This document shows positions 59,873 to 64,000 of a DNA stretch of 64,000 bases, in pieces. The stretch is from SOKP01 sp048887165 (GTDB lineage: Archaea; Asgardarchaeota; Lokiarchaeia; Sigyniarchaeales; SOKP01). The translations under genes were made by a program, and so were the position numbers. The stretch is from assembly GCA_048887165.1 (NCBI GenBank), contig JBHLJZ010000002.1, forward strand, positions 62,001-126,000, written 5' to 3'. How positions within the stretch are numbered: position 1 is the stretch's first letter; each line of letters opens with the position of its first letter. A model generated the notes under the pieces. That model did not search any database, was not told the DNA's origin, and was given only the letters and a program-made list of their open reading frames with translations.

Positions 59873-60775
59873 TCATAAATTATCTGAAATAAAAGAAATA
59901 AATTCAATTATTAATTTTGCTGCTAAATTTGAAGTTAAATTACTTGGAATATCTAAGTTTGGAGCAACTTCGACTAAATCTAAACCAACTATTTTGAAAT
60001 TTTTAGCGATTCCTTTTAAAATTTTCCACATTTCTCTGTATGAAAATCCACCAGGAATAGCAAATCCTGTTCCTGGAGCAATAGAAGGATCAAATACATC
60101 AATATCAATAGAAACATACAGATATTTGATTTTTGAATTTTTAAAAAAATCTATGATATTCTCAATATATTTATTTAAACCATATTCACTCAATAAATAT
60201 GCATCAAAATGAACAATATCTTCTTTATTTGCAATATCTAGCTCGGGGATATCTATATCTCTTGTACCAACTAATAGAAGATTATAGTTGTTAATATAGT
60301 CTAAATCAAAGGTACGATGTGAAATTGTTGCATGAGAATATACCCCTTTATCCCATTCTTCATACAGATCTAAATGTGCATCAAATATTAAAACACCAAA
60401 TTCATCTTTTTTTTCCCAAATTTCCCCAACTGTTTTAATCACTGGATATGAGCAGAAATGATCTCCTCCTATCATAACGGGAATTATTTCTTTTTTTTGA
60501 TTAAAACAGTTTAATAAAAACTTGTTAATTTCCTTTAAATTTTTATCAACCTTATTAGATTCAATATCAACATCTCCAACATCTACTAATTTTAATTTAG
60601 GTATCTCAAATCCCATTTCAGTTGTTAAAGCCAAGTTCGAAGAAACATCCCTTATTTTTTGAGGAGCAATTGCTGAATTTGGTGAATCAATAGAAGTTAA
60701 ATAATCCCAAGGAATACCAAAAACAATGAACTCTGTATCCTTATCTATATTCTCTCCAAAATCAAAAAAAGTCAT
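59873..60775 (-). CDS. speB: Agmatinase (ureohydrolase family)
   Basis: 300 residues of the arginase/agmatinase fold. Two manganese ions are bound by His106 (GGDHF), DAHLD (132-136) and SIDIDVFDP (222-230). Converts agmatine to putrescine and urea. In haloarchaea an agmatinase-like enzyme has been tied to hypusination with agmatine-derived substrate, so the neighbouring deoxyhypusine synthase gene is meaningful. The frame is open from 60874, inside argS, but ATG 60775 behind AGGAAAT is the proper start. Confidence 0.9.
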   Translation of the reverse strand: MTFFDFGENIDKDTEFIVFGIPWDYLTSIDSPNSAIAPQKIRDVSSNLALTTEMGFEIPKLKLVDVGDVDIESNKVDKNLKEINKFLLNCFNQKKEIIPVMIGGDHFCSYPVIKTVGEIWEKKDEFGVLIFDAHLDLYEEWDKGVYSHATISHRTFDLDYINNYNLLLVGTRDIDIPELDIANKEDIVHFDAYLLSEYGLNKYIENIIDFFKNSKIKYLYVSIDIDVFDPSIAPGTGFAIPGGFSYREMWKILKGIAKNFKIVGLDLVEVAPNLDIPSNLTSNLAAKLIIEFISFISDNL

Positions 60776-60807
60776 AATAATAAAATTTCCTACATAATAT
60801 TGAAATA

Positions 60808-62523
60808 TTACATTTGTTCTAATGTTTCGATCCCTAAAATGTTTAATCCAATTTTTATAATAATTTGGACACATCTTATTAGCAACAATCTTGCTTTTTC
60901 TAACTTTTTATCATTAGATATAACTTGGCATGAGGTGTAAAATGAATTAAATGCCTGACATAGAGAAAGAAGATATTGAGGAATTAAATGTATATTATAT
61001 GTATTTTCAACTGATTCTACAATTTCAGGAAAGTAAACTAGTTGTTTAATTAGAAACCATTCCTTTTCATGATTTAATAATTCCCAGTTTATCTCTGTAT
61101 CTATTTCTAACTCCGATTTCGAAATAATAGAAGCTATCCTTGCATAACAATATTGAATATATGGACCTGTCTCACCTTCAAAAGATATACTTTCATCTGG
61201 TTTAAATACAAAGCCTTTAGAAGGATTATACTTCAAAATGTAAAATTTAAGAGCGGATAAACTAATTATTTCAGCTCTTTTTGATTTTTCAGACGTACTT
61301 AAATCAGGATATCTCTTATCAACTTCATCAAAAGCAAGTTTTTTCACTTCTTCAATAACATCATCCGCATCAACGACTGTTCCTTCCCTGCTTTTCATCT
61401 TACCACTCGGTAAGCTAATCATTCCATATGACAAATGATAATTATCTTCTTTGAAACCTAACATATCTAAAATAGCAAATAACCATTTAAAATGCTGAAT
61501 TTGTTCATCGCCAACCACGTAAATCGAGCGATCATAATTAAAATCTTCTTTTTTTTTATAAGCTAAATATATATCTTGGGTAATGTAGATTGAAGTACCA
61601 TCACTTCTGACCAGAATTTTATCTTCGAGATTATAATTTTCTTTTAGTCTTGCGATTATAGCACCATTCTCTGTCTTCTCGAAAATACCCTTTTTCAAAG
61701 CATCATTAATTCTTTCTTTTCCTTTTAGATACAAATCAGACTCATAATAAATCTTATCAAATGAGATCCCCATCTTTTCATACGTTTTATTATGACCGTC
61801 TAAAGCCCATTTATTCATTTTTTTCCAGAGTTTACGAGTAGAATCATCGTTTTTTTCCCATAATCTAAGTAAATCATAAGCCTCATCAATTAATTTTTCA
61901 TTTTTTTCTTCTTCTTCACTGAATTTTACATAAAAATCTCCTACAAAATGATCAGTTTTTTTATCTGGATCTTTATTATTACCCCATTTTTTATAGGCAA
62001 GCATACTTTTGCAGATATGTATTCCACGATCATTATTTAAATTAACCTGATATACTTTGTGTCCTTTATATTCTAATAAATTCGAAATAGATTTACCAAG
62101 AAGCATATTTCGGATATGTCCAAAATGAAGGGGTTTATTCGTATTAGGTGATGGATATTCTATAACAATTTTTAACTTGTCTTTTTCTTCTTTTTTAATA
62201 AAATCTCTAAGTCTCCCATAATCTTCCTTAAACTCAAATATACTTTGAAGAACGTATTTAGACTTAATTTTTAAATTTAAATAAGGACCTGTTGCTTCAA
62301 TTTTTTCTAGAAATCCACTTTTCCTAACTTTATTTTCTAGATCCTTTGCTATTAAATCCGGAGATTTCTTTTTTATCTTGGCTAAGCTAAAACAAGGGAA
62401 AGCGTAAGTGAAATCGATCTCTGAAGGGGGAATTTCTAATAAAGCTTCGATCTCCTCTGCTTTAAGATCTAAAATAAATTCATCTAAGATTTCTGCGATA
62501 GCTTTTTTGTCAAAGACTTTCAT
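60808..62523 (-). CDS. argS: Arginyl-tRNA synthetase
   Basis: 571-residue class I synthetase. HIGH-type motif is HFGHIRN, the KMSKS-type loop is SGKMKSREG, and the N-terminal Add-1 domain (1-~110) and C-terminal anticodon-binding helical domain with its terminal GIETLEQM are intact. First gene of the run argS, agmatinase, deoxyhypusine synthase. ATG start. Confidence 0.95.
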   Translation of the reverse strand: MKVFDKKAIAEILDEFILDLKAEEIEALLEIPPSEIDFTYAFPCFSLAKIKKKSPDLIAKDLENKVRKSGFLEKIEATGPYLNLKIKSKYVLQSIFEFKEDYGRLRDFIKKEEKDKLKIVIEYPSPNTNKPLHFGHIRNMLLGKSISNLLEYKGHKVYQVNLNNDRGIHICKSMLAYKKWGNNKDPDKKTDHFVGDFYVKFSEEEEKNEKLIDEAYDLLRLWEKNDDSTRKLWKKMNKWALDGHNKTYEKMGISFDKIYYESDLYLKGKERINDALKKGIFEKTENGAIIARLKENYNLEDKILVRSDGTSIYITQDIYLAYKKKEDFNYDRSIYVVGDEQIQHFKWLFAILDMLGFKEDNYHLSYGMISLPSGKMKSREGTVVDADDVIEEVKKLAFDEVDKRYPDLSTSEKSKRAEIISLSALKFYILKYNPSKGFVFKPDESISFEGETGPYIQYCYARIASIISKSELEIDTEINWELLNHEKEWFLIKQLVYFPEIVESVENTYNIHLIPQYLLSLCQAFNSFYTSCQVISNDKKLEKARLLLIRCVQIIIKIGLNILGIETLEQM

Positions 62524-62653
62524 TTTGAATTACTGATTATATTCAAAAATTTTAATTGCTTTAATGATTGTAACTTATATCTGTTTTGTTAAATATATCT
62601 AAATTAGCTCATAAAATTTATGTTATTCTAATTATCAACGAATTGGTTTTATC

Positions 62654-63862
62654 ATGTCATTTGAACAAGATGCTAAAAAAAGTTTTCCGAAATGGCCGAT
62701 ATATGATAATAATGAAATTAACGCCTTAACAGATGTAATAAAATCAGGTAATTGGTGGTGTGGAGCTCCTGGCGTTCATGAAGGTGAAAATGTCTGGAAA
62801 TTTCAGGAAGAATTTGCTAAATTTCAAGGATCTGAATATTGTATTGCTGTTTTTAATGGTACAGTCGCTATTGAAGCTGCTCTTATGGCTCTAGATGTTG
62901 GATTAGGTGATGAAGTAATTGTTTCTGATTATACTTTTGTAGCTTCGGCATCGGCCGTGATTGCTACAAATGCAGTTCCTATATTTTGCGATGTTAATCC
63001 CGAAACATTTGTTATGGATGTTGATCAAGTTGAAAAACTAATAACTAAAAGAACTAAAGTAATTATTCCAGTTCATCTTGGAGGCAATCCCGTTGAAATG
63101 GATAAATTAAAAGAGTTAACTGAGAATCTTGATATTAAGATAGTTGAAGATTGTGCTCATGCTCACGGTTCTTGTTATAAAGATAAAAAAGCTGGAAATT
63201 GGGGCGATGCTGGTACATTTAGCTTTCAAGCCTCTAAAGTTTTGACAAGTGGGGAAGGAGGAGCTATTATTTGTAATTCTAAAACTTTAGCTGATAAGAT
63301 TTATTCCTACATTGATTGCGGTAGAGAGAAAAACAAACATTCTTACTTTCATAGTATTTATGGGACTAATTATCGTATGACAGAATATCAAGCAGCAATT
63401 CTTAGAGAACAAATGAAAAAATTTCCTACTCAACACGAAAGGAGAAACAGAAACGCAAAATATTTAAGTGAAAAATTAAATGAGATTGATGGAATTAAAG
63501 CAATGAAACCGACTCTAGGCACAACAAAATTAGGTTGGTACGTATTTCCCTTCATATTTGAACCTAAAAAGTTTGGGGGATTAACTAAACAGGATTTCTA
63601 CAAAAAATTGAGAAGAAATGGTATTCCAACAGACGATTGTTATCCTCCTCTGCATGGATTGGACTGTTTTAAAAATATCAACTTGAAAAAAGGAATTGAT
63701 TATTCAAATGCAAATTGGGGAAAGGAAAAAAGTAATAATAATTGTTTTCCAATCGTATCTGATATCTATGAAAGAAGTGTAGAATTTCCGCAAGAAATGC
63801 TTTTAGCTAATAAGGAGCAACTTGATTCGGTTATTGACTTTATAAGATCTTTAAAAAAATAA
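62654..63862 (+). CDS. DegT/DnrJ/EryC1 sugar aminotransferase
   Basis: 402-residue PLP aminotransferase of nucleotide or amino sugars. VFNGTVAIEAAL binds cofactor phosphate, EDCAHAHGS holds the aspartate and Lys195 (FQASKVLTSGEGG) forms the Schiff base. A longer N-terminus (FPKWPIYDNNEI) than the other copy at 51456, which is only distantly similar; GKEKSNNNC and the C-terminal region differ. It is convergent with a Gfo/Idh oxidoreductase gene, often found with such enzymes in sugar pathways. Confidence 0.9.
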   Translation: MSFEQDAKKSFPKWPIYDNNEINALTDVIKSGNWWCGAPGVHEGENVWKFQEEFAKFQGSEYCIAVFNGTVAIEAALMALDVGLGDEVIVSDYTFVASASAVIATNAVPIFCDVNPETFVMDVDQVEKLITKRTKVIIPVHLGGNPVEMDKLKELTENLDIKIVEDCAHAHGSCYKDKKAGNWGDAGTFSFQASKVLTSGEGGAIICNSKTLADKIYSYIDCGREKNKHSYFHSIYGTNYRMTEYQAAILREQMKKFPTQHERRNRNAKYLSEKLNEIDGIKAMKPTLGTTKLGWYVFPFIFEPKKFGGLTKQDFYKKLRRNGIPTDDCYPPLHGLDCFKNINLKKGIDYSNANWGKEKSNNNCFPIVSDIYERSVEFPQEMLLANKEQLDSVIDFIRSLKK

Positions 63863-63867
63863 ATCGT

Positions 63868-64000
63868 TTATATAGGATTTACATTTTCAATTTTTTTAGT
63901 TTTAGCACTTTTATACATTGTTTCAACTATGTTTAGAATTCTTAAGCCATATTTACCATCAGTTAATGGTTTTTTATTATTTACAACACAATCTACGAAA
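63868..64000 (-). CDS. Gfo/Idh/MocA oxidoreductase, 3' end only
   Basis: About 43 C-terminal residues are visible; the gene continues past the right edge. The end (KPLTDGKYGLRILNIVETMYKSAKT) matches the last helix of Gfo/Idh/MocA NAD(P)-dependent sugar oxidoreductases. Stop is TAA at 63868-63870. Convergent with the DegT aminotransferase, which suggests a shared sugar pathway. Confidence 0.7.
   Translation of the reverse strand, partial: FVDCVVNNKKPLTDGKYGLRILNIVETMYKSAKTKKIENVNPI

Overview
The window reads as a chromosomal segment of an Asgard archaeon, most likely of the Lokiarchaeia (Promethearchaeota) type. The DNA is AT-rich and translation signals are archaeal (GGTGA/GAGG-type Shine-Dalgarno sites with many TTG and GTG starts). 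Information-processing genes are archaeal/eukaryotic: Spt5, aIF1A, aIF2 gamma, TFS, TBP, Cdc48, deoxyhypusine synthase and archaeal ArgRS. Eukaryote-signature genes are present too: five Rab/Ras-like small GTPases, three longin-like proteins, two V4R/TRAPP-Bet3-like proteins and a eukaryotic-type ribosomal protein eL22. PSTK (selenocysteine pathway) and a Tes-type tetraether lipid synthase also fit. I see no IS element, prophage, CRISPR array or tRNA.

Layout. 1-10 kb: end of an acyl-CoA dehydrogenase, a longin-like protein, Spt5, aIF1A, two cupins, an iron-type alcohol dehydrogenase, two sister GTPases around a PIN-domain gene, a PAS/GAF sensor and an isolated 5S rRNA gene with an extra arm. 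10-20 kb: a gingipain-like membrane-anchored peptidase, aIF2 gamma with an added N-terminal helix-hairpin-helix region, a secreted surface protein, a DHH nuclease, DUF167, TFS and a CitG-like protein. 20-30 kb: eL22, a form III RuBisCO convergent with ribose-1,5-bisphosphate isomerase (AMP salvage), UvrC, a radical SAM/ROK kinase/phosphohexomutase operon and a CPBP protease. 30-40 kb: hydrolase, ABC exporter operon, DUF362 protein, then a poorly characterised stretch with a 35-residue-repeat protein, a longin-like protein, a RING/B-box-like zinc protein, a strong candidate structured RNA and a frameshifted membrane gene. 40-50 kb: Tes, a V4R-like gene beside a Rab-like GTPase, aminotransferase, M20 and M24 peptidases, Cdc48, GIY-YIG/PSTK. 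50-64 kb: DegT aminotransferases, acylphosphatase, GTPase, TBP, a GTPase/thioredoxin-like/V4R operon, CinA-C, M29 aminopeptidase, a longin-like protein, an ArgS-agmatinase-deoxyhypusine synthase operon, and the end of a Gfo/Idh oxidoreductase.

Connections. The most coherent theme is small-GTPase biology: GTPases lie next to V4R/TRAPP-like genes at two separate loci. Other links are RuBisCO with R15P isomerase, agmatinase with deoxyhypusine synthase (hypusination of aIF5A), and the translation-initiation genes. The least explained signals are the 5S rRNA insertion, the 119-nt structured element at 38978-39096, the nested inverted repeats at 41819-41891, and two genes whose only sensible starts are AUU and AUC behind good Shine-Dalgarno sites. 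All calls come from reading the sequence; no database search was run.
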